Source: Acholoe squamosa
Lineage: Eukaryota; Annelida; Polychaeta; Phyllodocida; Polynoidae
Direction of reading: 5' to 3'
Assembly: GCA_949317995.1 (NCBI GenBank)
Contig: OX439047.1
Span: 50,603,505 to 50,667,504 of the forward strand
Length of the DNA: 64,000 bases
The notes beneath the pieces were generated by a model, which was not told the DNA's origin, did not search any database, and saw only the letters and a program-made list of their open reading frames with translations. This document shows, one piece after another, positions 55,178 through 64,000 of this stretch (positions are counted from its first letter, which is position 1; every line of letters begins with the position of its first letter). The position numbers and the translations under genes are program-made.

Positions 55178-56962
55178 TGTACAAATAATATTGACGGTGC
55201 CCATGATATTCCGGATTCCTACGGTTCCGCGGTCAATGTAACAACCGACAATTTACCAGACATTTATTGTGATAGAGACTTGCTTGTGTGTACTTCGGAC
55301 ATATCAGAATTATTGTCAATTTATGTAAGCTATGCTCCATTGTGGGATATTAACTCCACCCATATCCTAAAAGGGGTCAGATCTCAAATGAAACCCGCAG
55401 GCTGGTTATCAATGCTTAGTGGAGGCCCTAATTCGGTTTATGGTACAAATGGTTGGGATTATGACGCCGCATTCCTAATGGACGGCATAATGCACGGGTT
55501 TAAAGTAGTGGACCCAAACACACATATTAGTGAGTATAGCACTAAGAACTATGTACCCCAAGAAGCAAGGAACTTCATTGATAACCTGTTAAAGACAGAA
55601 GTAGACCAAGGCAAATTGTCTATAGTCACAGCAGCACCTACTTGCATCCACGCCTTAGGTGCGGTTGAGAAAAGAGATGGCGGTTATAGACCGGTAACGG
55701 ACGCCAGTAGACCAGAAGGTCTATCTATTAATTCACACATGAACGAGACATTCCACCACTTTAGTTACACTAGCATCGATGATGTGACCAAGGTGCTCCG
55801 ACCCGGTATGTTCATGGCAGTCATAGACATTTCTGCAGCATACCGCTCTATTATGATTAGGCCAAGCGATAGGCAATTCCAGGGCCTACAGTGGACATTC
55901 GACTCACAGAAAGTGTATTTAGTGGACAACTTTGTGTCATTCGGCACTAGAATGGCTGCATTCCTCTTTAATAGGATTACTGACAGCATAGCTCGTTATA
56001 TGAGAGCTAACGGTTATTATTGCTTTAATTATCTCGATGACTTACTTACTATGGGTAACTCATATGCGGAGTGCCAAAAAGCACAGTTGTTTCTACATAG
56101 CACACTGCACTCGTTGGGTTTTTTCTTATCCTATAAGAAGGTTCTTTCACCTGCACAAGTTCAAATTTATCTAGGGATAGAAATTGACTCACTACAAATG
56201 TGCCTCAGACTACCGGAGAGCAAGATCAATAAATTGCACAGTGAGCTACGTTTCTTTGTAGGTTGTCGAAGGGCAACCAAGAAACAGCAGCGCCGTTTAT
56301 GCGGGATCTTAGCACACTGCTCTACTTTAGTCAGGGGGGGCAGGACATTCTCTCACAGAGTCATAGGCATGTTATCTGCGTTCACGAGCACTAAAAGGTA
56401 CATAACCCTCTCTACCGGGTTCTTCAAGGACCTAGACTGGTGGCTAAGATTCGCAAAGTGGTTTAATGGCGAAGCAAAAATTGTCAGCACTCTACCGTCC
56501 ACAAAAAGTGACTTATACATGGACGCATCAGACAGGGGTTACGGTGTCAGGTACGGCAAGGACTGGATATGTGCAGGTTGGGGATGCAGGATCAGTATGA
56601 ACATAGACAGTCATGGACACTGCCTCCCGCCACCTAGTCAATTCGTGCCTGAAAACATAAACATCAGGGAGCTATACCCCATCTTAATGGCGATTAATAG
56701 GTGGGGACCTTTGTGGCGCAATAGGAAAATTGTCTGTTACACGGATAACACCCATGTAGTAAGCGCACTGAATAAGGGCAAAAGTACAAATACAAGAGCG
56801 ATGGACTTCCTGAGAGAACTGTTTTGGCTTACAGCTCTTTATAACTGCCATATTGTAGCATTACATATCCCAGGACGACTTAATGTCCTTGCAGATGCTT
56901 TGTCAAGAGTGTTATATTATCCGCATAACCTTCCTATGTATCTATGTTGTAGCGGCGGCTAA
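55178..56962 (+). CDS. Ngaro ORF2: reverse transcriptase and RNase H
   Basis: Open directly after ORF1's TGA in the same frame; the first ATG is not until about 55,388, so readthrough is likely. RT: a proximal domain (RPVTDASRPEGLS), motif A AVIDISAAYRSI, motif B FGTRMAAFLFN, motif C FNYLDDLLTM. RNase H: LYMDASDRGYG, IRELYPILMAIN, VCYTDNTHV and LADALSRVL supply the four acidic residues. It ends at 56,962, overlapping the recombinase ORF by 80 bp. All catalytic residues are present. Confidence 0.9.
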   Translation, partial: CTNNIDGAHDIPDSYGSAVNVTTDNLPDIYCDRDLLVCTSDISELLSIYVSYAPLWDINSTHILKGVRSQMKPAGWLSMLSGGPNSVYGTNGWDYDAAFLMDGIMHGFKVVDPNTHISEYSTKNYVPQEARNFIDNLLKTEVDQGKLSIVTAAPTCIHALGAVEKRDGGYRPVTDASRPEGLSINSHMNETFHHFSYTSIDDVTKVLRPGMFMAVIDISAAYRSIMIRPSDRQFQGLQWTFDSQKVYLVDNFVSFGTRMAAFLFNRITDSIARYMRANGYYCFNYLDDLLTMGNSYAECQKAQLFLHSTLHSLGFFLSYKKVLSPAQVQIYLGIEIDSLQMCLRLPESKINKLHSELRFFVGCRRATKKQQRRLCGILAHCSTLVRGGRTFSHRVIGMLSAFTSTKRYITLSTGFFKDLDWWLRFAKWFNGEAKIVSTLPSTKSDLYMDASDRGYGVRYGKDWICAGWGCRISMNIDSHGHCLPPPSQFVPENINIRELYPILMAINRWGPLWRNRKIVCYTDNTHVVSALNKGKSTNTRAMDFLRELFWLTALYNCHIVALHIPGRLNVLADALSRVLYYPHNLPMYLCCSGG

Positions 56963-57941
56963 GCTATGCGAAGATTTGGACATGAAAGCGGCATTAGCGA
57001 GAGCGCATGCTTGGAGCGTTTCCACCTGGAAAACTAAATGCAGCCAATGGAAAAGATTTATTGTGTTCTGTACCATCTCTGCCTCTACAGTCGTACCCAC
57101 TTCGGTTCAGACCATGTGTCGATATTCAGTGTACCTGTCTTCGGACTTGAAGTATAGCACTATAGACAATTACGTGAGTGCAGTGATAAGTTTAAATGCA
57201 CATTATGGCTACGACGTAGCTTGGATAAGGACAAATTTTATGTTTAAGTGTACTATGTCAGGTCTGCGCAGGATCCTCGGTGACCCTATACCCACTAGAG
57301 TCACACTGTCAGTTTCGCAACTCTTGGACATGTCTACAAGGGTGAATCTAGCAGTACCGGACCATTTAGCTATGTGGGCATGCATCGTTACTAGCTTCAG
57401 GACCCTTCTCAGGAAGAGCAACCTAGTAGTAGACAACGCAGCAAAAGCATCACCACACTTTCTAAGAAGAAAGTCTGTATCATTCACTAGCTGGGGTATG
57501 ATTGTCACGGTTTCAAGCTCAAAAACAATCCAATTTGGACAGAGAGTCCACCACATCCCGGTCGTAGGAGTCCCTAACTCACCACTTTGTGCAGTATCTT
57601 TACTCAAGAGACACTTTGACGGTACCCCCACGACAGACCCTGAAGCACCCGCCTTCCTAGTGCGCAAAGGGAATTCGCTGGTCCCATTACAATACTCAGC
57701 ACTACTTAAGTTCCTGAAACACCTACTAAGTACTATTGGGATAGATACAAACAGGGCCGGAATACATTCTCTGAGACGTTCAGGCGCTGCCTTTATGCAC
57801 CTGTGCGGTATCCCACTAGAGGACATCAGATACACCGGTGACTGGACAAGCTTGTCTGCTCTTTTGTACTTAGCCAAACCACTTGGTACCAGGATAGATA
57901 TAGACAATATAGTCGCCACGGCACTGAAAGCTACTTTTTAG
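56883..57941 (+). CDS. Ngaro ORF3: tyrosine recombinase
   Basis: 352 codons. N-terminal SAM-like helical part (ALARAHAWSVSTWKTKCSQW), then the catalytic domain: first Arg in SFRTLLRKSNLV, HSLRRSG (H-x-x-R) at about residues 300-306 and the nucleophile Tyr in SALLYLAKP about 33 residues on, after GDWTS. This is the complete R-H-R-Y set of lambda-integrase-like recombinases. It replaces a retroviral integrase. Ends at TAG 57,939-57,941. Confidence 0.9.
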   Translation: MSLQMLCQECYIIRITFLCIYVVAAAKLCEDLDMKAALARAHAWSVSTWKTKCSQWKRFIVFCTISASTVVPTSVQTMCRYSVYLSSDLKYSTIDNYVSAVISLNAHYGYDVAWIRTNFMFKCTMSGLRRILGDPIPTRVTLSVSQLLDMSTRVNLAVPDHLAMWACIVTSFRTLLRKSNLVVDNAAKASPHFLRRKSVSFTSWGMIVTVSSSKTIQFGQRVHHIPVVGVPNSPLCAVSLLKRHFDGTPTTDPEAPAFLVRKGNSLVPLQYSALLKFLKHLLSTIGIDTNRAGIHSLRRSGAAFMHLCGIPLEDIRYTGDWTSLSALLYLAKPLGTRIDIDNIVATALKATF

Positions 57942-57988
57942 ACATACTAATGTGTAGAGTATCAGGACTATATCATTGTTCTGGTGTT

Positions 57989-58060
57989 GCCGGGTCATTT
58001 GGACTCAGTTTAGCCCAGACCGCAGCTACTCGTCCTTCATTACTGTTCCAGAATCAATGG
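57989..58060 (+). repeat. Ngaro repeat B1
   Basis: 72 bp, GCCGGGTCATTTGG to CAGAATCAATGG, identical by eye to 58,308-58,379. Directly followed by A2. Confidence 0.9.
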
Positions 58061-58260
58061 GTGAGACCAATCCTGATTGGTCTATGTATTGATACGGTCA
58101 GTACCACTACTACTCACCCACCTGCTACTCCTACACACACACACACACACACACTGCTACTCCTCCCTGAACATACCTGTGGGCAGTGACCCACTACTGC
58201 AGCCTGCCAGCCTAAGGGCACACACACATGGGACTCTTCCACTGCTTCAATTTTTTTTTT
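58061..58260 (+). repeat. Ngaro repeat A2
   Basis: Second copy of A1 with a shorter (CA)n run. A 47-bp gap with AATAAA (about 58,299) separates it from B2. Confidence 0.9.
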
Positions 58261-58307
58261 TATGTAATTTCTCTGTATTAATATGTTATTACTTGTTAAT
58301 AAATAGG

Positions 58308-58379
58308 GCCGGGTCATTTGGACTCAGTTTAGCCCAGACCGCAGCTACTCGTCCTTCATTACTGTTCCAGAATCAATGG
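58308..58379 (+). repeat. Ngaro repeat B2 (element end)
   Basis: Second copy of B1; the element ends here and LTR-family RT sequence begins (ATAAATACAGATATGG). ATAAATAC also lies 1-2 bases before A1 on the left. Confidence 0.9.
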
Positions 58380-58776
58380 ATAAATACAGATATGGAGAAA
58401 ACTGCGTTTTCTAGTCATATCGGGTTATTTCAATATAACATAATGCCTTTCGGTTTGTGTAATGCATATACCATTATTATATCCTGAAATGTCTATTCGG
58501 ATTAGGATTTCAACTTACAACAAATCCGATAGTAGAGTTGATGCTGCTATACGTATCCGGATGCTGGTTCCTGATTCCTGCTGTTACCTGTTGCTGACCA
58601 CTATATAAGGATGGACTATACGATTTTGTGCTACCTCTACTCCCGAATGGATTAAAACTACATACTACTACTTCCGGACCAACCTACTTTGGACTCATAC
58701 TCATGTCAACTATACTTAAATGGATTACGTTTCTACTGTTGACAAAACCGGACTATTATTCTACTATTATTCTACA
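58380..58776 (+). mobile_element. RT scrap joined to 3' tail, probably the rest of element F
   Basis: 58,390-58,466 encodes DMEKTAFSSHIGLFQYN and MPFGLCNA of the B/F/G RT, starting ~35 codons after the point where F was interrupted. At 58,466 it jumps directly to the family's 3' tail (TATACCATTATTATATCC), so RNase H to ORF3 are deleted. The tail match to G ends at 58,776. Confidence 0.75.
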
Positions 58777-60460
58777 CTGTCATACTAGTGATTGGCATGA
58801 TCAAGTTGTCATATGAGAAATATCATAAGACTAGTGGTATATAGTGTAATTATCTCAAGGCTCTTATAAATAGTGTTATTTCCAGTTGTCACTGGTTTAT
58901 TCAGCTGTAGGCAACATGTAAGAAATATCAATCATACAGTAGTTAGTATGCAGGTAATTTGTACATACAGTAAATATACAGTAAGTTATAAAGTATAATG
59001 TTCTGTTCCACTCCACCTGTGAGGTATTAATAATACAGTGTCCAGCATAGTTCTAGGTGGGTTCCCACACCTAGCTCCTGACCTGCTGCTTAGAGGAATA
59101 ATGTAATAATGAATAACTTTACCCTCTGGTGGAAGTCTTGAAGAAGATAGCCCCTGGCCACTAATGGTAGAAAACCAATGCCTGTCTAGCATAGTTTCAC
59201 CATAGTGCAGTGGTATAGCAGGTAGCAGGAGATGACTGGAGATGTTACCTCTAGAGCGGTTCTTGGTGATCTGTCCTCCTGGAGGTGCAGACAGGCTATT
59301 TGTAGCAAATCTTGGAAAAGCACCTCCAGACTGACTGGAGCCAGCAGCATCTGCCTAACTCTACAACTGTTTGAGGGGACTCTTTCAAGTGTCACAGGGG
59401 GACAAAGGACCCCCATGGACGCCGCTATGCCCCCCATTGTCTTGGTCGGTTCTGCATCTTCAGACCCTCATAACTCGGTCGTTTATGCTTTTATAACCGC
59501 CATTTTGGGCATGCGCAGAGTTGAATATGCCAAGTTTATAATGCCCGCTGGATAGGCGCGTAACTCACGCCGGTTTGTCTGTAGTGCACTCGGAGCTCCT
59601 TTCAGTCTCCATGGCATAACTTCCTTAATAATGGGAGTTCCGCCTTGATCTTGGGCTCATTTTGACCGTCTAATTATGGGCTTTCCATAAATGCTTTGAT
59701 ATTTGACCTAGCTTGCTCAGGAGCGACGCTAGAGCGACCGGAAGGTTATGGCGTTGTGCTTATGTAACCCATTGTTCAGTCATTAGAGTGCTCAGACACT
59801 CATGACGGCGTCAGCGGTGCTCAGGCACCCGTGACGGCCGGTTGCATTCACTTACAAGTTATTAGTTTGTGCACTGAACCATGAGGTCGCACACTGAGAC
59901 CCTTATTCTTATTATATTGTGCAGTGAACCATTAGGTCGGACCCTTTGATGTCATAAACTCTGTCTAACTGACTTGGTTTGGTGTGCAGTGGGGCATGAA
60001 CGCTCTTATACAAAGTTTGAGCGCTCTTATAGCTCTTAGAACCAACCTATGTATTAATTTCATAGATATTCTTTGATTAATACAAAATATGTTAGAATTT
60101 ATGGAATAATAAAATGGTATATCATAGAATACTCCCTCTCCCCCGAGAGAATGCGAAACTCTGTCATTTCGCCGAGGGAATGTACAATTTATACAATTTT
60201 TACCTTATTTTGGAGTTATATACTGTTTTGTAAGAGGATTTGAAGTGATGGGGAGTGCTTCAAATGCAATTTTTGTGCTAGAGCTTTGTCAGTATAAACA
60301 ATTTTCTCCTGGGTATAAGTACATTTCCGAGTTTCTATATCTTACCATACCTGAGCCTATTTGCTCATGTGACATCAATTTTGGGTACAATTTCCCATTT
60401 TTATGTACAACATACAGTTTGGCAAATAGTGTGCAATTTTGGCATTCAATGTTCAATTTA
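58777..60460. other. Stretch without a recognisable gene
   Basis: Mixed unique sequence. 59,580-59,960 holds short diverged repeats (GTGCACTGAACCATGAGGTCG at 59,871 and GTGCAGTGAACCATTAGG at 59,921; GGTGCTCAGGCACCCGTGACGG nearby). Open frames here are short and without protein-like features. Confidence 0.5.
59490..59520 (+). promoter_or_regulatory. YY1-like and NRF1-like motifs, possible CpG promoter
   Basis: ACCGCCATTTTGG (59,497-59,509) followed by GCATGCGCAG (59,510-59,519). These are close to the animal YY1 and NRF1 consensus sites, which often lie together at CpG-type promoters. No gene is identifiable downstream. Confidence 0.35.
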
Positions 60461-60860
60461 GCGTGCAAATTGAACATAAATGAAAATTTTAGTGTGCAAA
60501 TTTACAATTTCGCGTGTAATTGCGTTCAATTGACAATTTCAGTATGCAAATATATAATTTTTGCGTACATTTGGCAATTTAAGTGTGCAAATATATAATT
60601 TTCGCGTATATTTGGCAATTTTAGTGTGCAAATATATAATTTCGCGTACATTTGGCAATTTTAGTGTGCAAATATATAATTTCGCGTGCATTTGGCAATT
60701 TTTTGGTGTACAAATATATAATTTCGTGTGTATTTGGCAATTTTTGTATGCAAATATATAATTTTTGCGTACATTTCACAGTTTTAGTATGCCAATATAT
60801 AATTTTGCGTTCAATTGATAGTTTCTGTATGTACATATATAATTTTGCGTACAGCTTGGA
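60461..60860. repeat. ~40-44-bp AT-rich tandem array
   Basis: Repeated GTGCAAATATATAATT and CGCGTACATTTGGCAATTT, at least eight units, most regular from 60,541 to 60,760. Units vary in length, so no conserved reading frame. Confidence 0.8.
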
Positions 60861-60939
60861 TACACATAGAAATGTTGATTTTCTAAAAATCTGACTTCAG
60901 TGTATGAATTGGGTACAGACATACAGTATAATGTGCAAC

Positions 60940-61240
60940 ATATAATTCAAATGTAAATTGGATACAACTTACAATCTAGTGTGCAAACATGCAATCTTTG
61001 TGTGCAAAATTGGGTACAAGTGTACAATCTGGTGTGCAAACATACAATTTTAGTGTGCAAATTGGGTACAAGCGTACAATCTGGTGTGCAAATATACAAT
61101 TTTAGTGCGCAAATTGGGTACGAGCGTACAATCTGGTGTGCAAACATACAATTTTAGTGTGCAAATTGGGTACAAGCGTACAATCTGGTGTGCAAACATA
61201 CAATTTTGTGTGCAAATTGGGTACAAACGTACAATCTAGA
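60940..61240. repeat. 52-bp tandem array
   Basis: Unit AATTGGGTACAAGCGTACAA then TCTGGTGTGCAAACATACAA and TTTTAGTGTGCA, about five to six copies. Shares the GTGCAAA/TACAATTT theme with the neighbouring 40-bp array, suggesting a common origin. Confidence 0.85.
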
Positions 61241-61984
61241 TTACACTATTCAATTTATGGGATTTGAGACAAATTTTTCCGAGGGCCGGAAAAACAAAGT
61301 ACTTCATGTACAATAGGCTTGTTTGTCTCTGAGTTACTCATTGATTTTGCTATATGGGTGTATTAATTGGCAATTTCGGCAGTGGGCCTCTGCTTAATTG
61401 ACTTTTCCCCTAGCCTTTTGAGTATGTGTCCCTGAAAGAGATTTATTTGGTGAGTATCTTAAGTAAACATGTTTTATGTCAACCATTTTCTCAACAAAAA
61501 TTTTTTTTTTTTTTTTTTTTCATTCATTTTTTTTTCCCAACAATTTACTTGGATACCTAAAGTGTGTTACTTTAAGTAAACCTTGGCATAGTATACAAGT
61601 GCTAGTGGGTACAAAAACTGTCTTAGTTATCTACCTGCATTCATGTATATTAATGTTAGATTTGTACAATTTTACAATTTGTAATTTGCAATTTCGCAAT
61701 TTTGCGCGTATATGCGCGCATTTATCATCGATTTTGTGAGAATACCATAGATTTTCATATTATACATCAACAAGTGGCTGTGTATATAATTTTTTTTTTT
61801 TTCTAATACTTTGATAATTTCATTGACAGTGGAGGTGTGTCAGGAGTGAGATGTGAGTCTCCTCCCTGGTGTGCTCATGCAGTGGTGGCACTTGAGGTGT
61901 TAGGTGCCAGATTCTGGCATGTGTCTGTGGCAGTGCCTAGCTTGGTGTCAGTGGACAGTTCAGGGTGGGGGGGGGTGTGTGTGT
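61241..61984. other. Non-coding, poly-T tracts
   Basis: T-runs at 61,499-61,522 and 61,788-61,800; a CAATTT-rich stretch with TGCGCGTATATGCGCGCA near 61,703. No gene seen. Confidence 0.5.
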
Positions 61985-62025
61985 CCATTTAAGGAGTGTG
62001 TGGCTGGTATTGGAGTATCAGTTCC
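61985..62025 (+). promoter_or_regulatory. TATA-like box and initiator before the 159-aa ORF
   Basis: CATTTAAGG (61,985-61,993) with TATCAGTT (Inr-like, A at 62,020) about 30 bp downstream, and the ATG 32 bp after that. Spacing fits a focused RNA polymerase II start. Confidence 0.4.
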
Positions 62026-62051
62026 TCTCTGGGAATCACTGCTGTAGTACC

Positions 62052-62531
62052 ATGGCCCATCTACAAGCTCTCTTTGCTTTGCCTGTCCCCCAGGTGATGG
62101 AGGTGGGGAGTCCAGTTAGGGCCCTGGTTGAGTCTAACCAGACGATCCATTATGGGTACATAGTGAGTAATTTCAAGGAGATCATTGAGCATGGTGATGT
62201 GATGGTCTGTAATTACTCCTGCCACTATTTCTTGGGCTCAGCCTTGCGTCGGGGGGCCACTGTGGCCCTTCTGACTAGGGCCTTGGGTAATATGGGTTTC
62301 TGGCCCATGGACTATAGCTTAGGGCCGCGGGAGCGAGTGCTATGGGATTATCTGTTGGCGGCATCCCTCCTCGATCTTGCGGCATCCGGGAATCCATCCA
62401 CGGCTGCCGAGTATGGACTGGGGATGCTGGAGGCCCGGCTCGCTGAGTGGGAGCAGGATCACGGCCATATGTATGGCTCGGACTCGGACTCAGACTCTCC
62501 CATTGATGTTGAACCCGAGGATCTGTGGTAG
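62052..62531 (+). CDS. Unrecognised 159-aa protein with acidic Ser/Asp tail
   Basis: ATG in strong context (TACCATGG). Protein-like composition: hydrophobic helix (LQALFALPVP), MVCNYSCHYFLGSALRRG, a Leu/Ala-rich helix (LWDYLLAASLLDLAASG), a Glu/Trp segment and a C-terminal tail SDSDSDSPIDVEPEDLW resembling CK2-site acidic tails. No family recognised. It converges on the env gene 62,681-64,000, with 150 bp between. It may be an antisense or accessory gene of that element, or host-derived. Confidence 0.5.
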   Translation: MAHLQALFALPVPQVMEVGSPVRALVESNQTIHYGYIVSNFKEIIEHGDVMVCNYSCHYFLGSALRRGATVALLTRALGNMGFWPMDYSLGPRERVLWDYLLAASLLDLAASGNPSTAAEYGLGMLEARLAEWEQDHGHMYGSDSDSDSPIDVEPEDLW

Positions 62532-62680
62532 GATCCCGACTGACTGAAACCTAGGGTGTAAAAACCCGCCATCCCAAAGGCCCTTTTCAGGGCCGGCAAA
62601 TTGTCCGAAAAGTTCTGAATACTGTCTCTGATGTGTTGTCTCCTGGTGGTGGACTGGGGGCAGCCTAGGCTGTGGGCAGT

Positions 62681-64000
62681 CTAGGCTGTTTCCACAGTCA
62701 CCGGGGAGGGCTGGTGGTTTAGAAAATTAGCAATAGTCTGCATGTTTGACCTTGCGGTCTCCTCCTGTTGTTCGTCAATAATTATATCTGTTGTATTTTC
62801 CAGTGCTGTCATGGTCACCGGGCTGGTGCCACAATCATTCTGGAGAAGCATGGAGTAGTACAGTCCTTTGTTTTTAAGGGCTGGTATAGTACTGAACCTA
62901 GTGCGCCAAGGTAGGTGTATCACCTGAGGGAGGTGATAAGCAAATTCTCCTCTCTGTGTTGTTATAACTGCTGGTCCATTCCAGGTAAATATAGCCTTAG
63001 GTAGTGGGAAGGTTTTAACCACTATATCCTTATAGGTAGGGGCAGCTGCTGACTTAATCTCATCAAATTCATGTGGTATTGGCCTCAAGGGTAGCGCGAA
63101 GTTTGAGTCTCCACAATATATTTTAAAATATATTGTGGGGTTTGTGCGCTTGGCCACATTTTTCTTGCCACAGTGTGTCTGTGCAAATTTCTTAAGGTAC
63201 TTCATTATTCTGTAGGCTGAGTAGATGGTCAGGGTGAATAATATAGCAATTATCAGGGTGTGGGTTTCCTGAATTGTGAGGAAAGGGGTGTGGGTTTCCT
63301 CTGTAGGGGTTAATTTGGTAGGATTCTTATCTGGGAGCAATTTGTGTAGGGGCAGCTCAGTGACTAGTCTGAATGCTTTGGCTGTAGGCAGGTAGGCTAC
63401 AGTCCCTCCTAGTCTGTACAGTTTGAGTAGTATGTATACTATAAAAATGTGAGCTGATATCCCTAGGATGAGTGCTAAGCTTTGGAAGATTGGATGCTCT
63501 GTAACTCGACGTAGGTATGATTCCTCGTAGCGCGTTTCCATTTCCTTATTAAGGTTGGAGGCATCTTTTAATACTGTTTTGGCAAAGGGCTCTAAATTTA
63601 GTTGAGTAATATCATCCATGATTGGATTTTCCTGTAGTTTTTCTAAGGTTCTAGAAAGGTTTACTACTGGGAAATTTGGAAGATTCTCTGTTTCATCTGG
63701 TTTGGTTTCAGAAATTTTGTTAAGTGCCGCCATGAATGGTAAATTAATTGTCTTGAGAATGTAATGAAATGATAAGGTTGAGTTACAGGGCAACCTTGTG
63801 TTTGGAAGAGAAAATTCTCCTACACTGATCGTGCACCCACAGGGTACACCTATGATTGAGTAGGACTGGGCTTTTCGAGTTTCAGACGTTTTACCATGGC
63901 AGTTGATAAAGTAATGGGGTTCATTAGTAGTGACCAGATACTCATCTTCAGAAATGGAAATAGCATGGGTGGTAGGTGCTTGCAGTGGTGAAACTGTAAA
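62681..64000 (-). CDS. env: Retroelement envelope, C-terminal part (partial)
   Basis: Open from the window edge to the stop at 62,681 (about 439 codons). It begins with a Cys-rich ectodomain end (INCHGK, VPCGCTIS, LPCNSTL) and then a heptad-like stem. A transmembrane helix (SLALILGISAHIFIVYILL) follows, then a second hydrophobic segment (LIIAILFTLTIYSAY) and a long ~150-residue tail. The pattern is that of gypsy/errantivirus envelopes. It resembles what element E's env lacks, but is a different locus. Tail length and the second hydrophobic segment are unusual. No stop or shift seen. Upstream pol is outside the window. Confidence 0.65.
   Translation of the reverse strand, partial: FTVSPLQAPTTHAISISEDEYLVTTNEPHYFINCHGKTSETRKAQSYSIIGVPCGCTISVGEFSLPNTRLPCNSTLSFHYILKTINLPFMAALNKISETKPDETENLPNFPVVNLSRTLEKLQENPIMDDITQLNLEPFAKTVLKDASNLNKEMETRYEESYLRRVTEHPIFQSLALILGISAHIFIVYILLKLYRLGGTVAYLPTAKAFRLVTELPLHKLLPDKNPTKLTPTEETHTPFLTIQETHTLIIAILFTLTIYSAYRIMKYLKKFAQTHCGKKNVAKRTNPTIYFKIYCGDSNFALPLRPIPHEFDEIKSAAAPTYKDIVVKTFPLPKAIFTWNGPAVITTQRGEFAYHLPQVIHLPWRTRFSTIPALKNKGLYYSMLLQNDCGTSPVTMTALENTTDIIIDEQQEETARSNMQTIANFLNHQPSPVTVETA

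Larger units (their letters stand above)
53027..58379 (+). mobile_element. Ngaro/DIRS-like tyrosine-recombinase retroelement, full length
   Basis: Gag-like ORF1, RT-RNase H and a tyrosine recombinase on one strand. Split direct repeats are arranged A1 (53,027-) - ORFs - B1 (57,989-58,060) - A2 (58,061-) - B2 (58,308-58,379), the hallmark of Ngaro and PAT-type elements, which integrate through a circular intermediate without DDE integrase. There is no methyltransferase domain, which favours Ngaro over DIRS1/PAT. Repeats are nearly identical and the ORFs unbroken, so it is recent and perhaps competent. Confidence 0.9.

Noticed and set aside
57209..57919. 236-codon open frame on the minus strand
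   Set aside because: It mirrors the tyrosine recombinase, whose catalytic residues are all on the plus strand.
60561..61147. Repetitive open frames with IYNF and HTRLYT-like repeats
   Set aside because: They come from the 40- and 52-bp arrays, whose unit lengths are not multiples of three.

Overview
This is a eukaryotic, almost certainly animal, nuclear window. There are no bacterial operons and no rRNA or tRNA genes. Nearly every recognisable coding block belongs to a transposable element or virus-derived element: Ty3/gypsy-type LTR elements (some with env), a tyrosine-recombinase retroelement of the Ngaro/DIRS group, a MITE, a foldback element, satellites and a remnant that looks like a small DNA virus. 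Split host-like exons, AATAAA signals, TATA boxes and CpG-to-TpG style stop codons also fit a metazoan. The combination of env-bearing gypsy elements with a Ngaro/DIRS element suggests an aquatic animal, but I cannot name the species.

Left part, minus strand, 1-27,050. Five LTR-element pieces lie end to end or nested. A (1-~4,735) has LTR, gag and the start of pol, and reads as intact. E (~4,745-10,110) is a damaged gag-pol-env element. C (~10,110-13,763) has LTR, damaged gag and the start of protease. B (13,764-25,077) has LTR, gag, protease, pol and a long extra ORF3. D (25,078-~27,050) is a pol fragment that B's LTR interrupts.

Middle, 27,060-37,280. From 27.06 to 31.1 kb there are several copies of a compact promoter (octamers, CATGTG/CACATG boxes, TATA). 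Each leads into, or once led into, a gene of one small protein family. An E1/large-T-like superfamily 3 helicase remnant lies beside them. A ~120 bp inverted repeat (29,418 / 36,455) encloses part of this, plus a 1.76 kb foldback element and a 96-bp satellite with a two-monomer alternation. Two phase-compatible exons of an unrecognised gene follow, cut by an LTR.

Right part, plus strand, 37,281-58,776. Element F (same family as B) carries a MITE in gag and is interrupted inside reverse transcriptase by element G (same family, with ORF3). A Ngaro-like element (53,027-58,379) with complete A1-ORFs-B1-A2-B2 split direct repeats follows, and then a rejoined RT-plus-tail scrap attributable to F. 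From 58.8 to 62 kb there is mostly non-coding DNA with two short-period tandem arrays. At the right edge an unrecognised 159-aa ORF (+) converges on the C-terminal half of a retroelement envelope gene (-).

Most notable: (1) the E1-like helicase with its multi-copy promoter/small-protein cassette; (2) the zinc-finger ORF3 with its own CpG-rich, double-CRE upstream region, carried in the env position by two separate copies of one LTR family; (3) in-frame stop codons between gag and pol in two unrelated elements; (4) the well-preserved split repeats of the Ngaro element. All calls rest on reading motifs by eye; no database search was possible.
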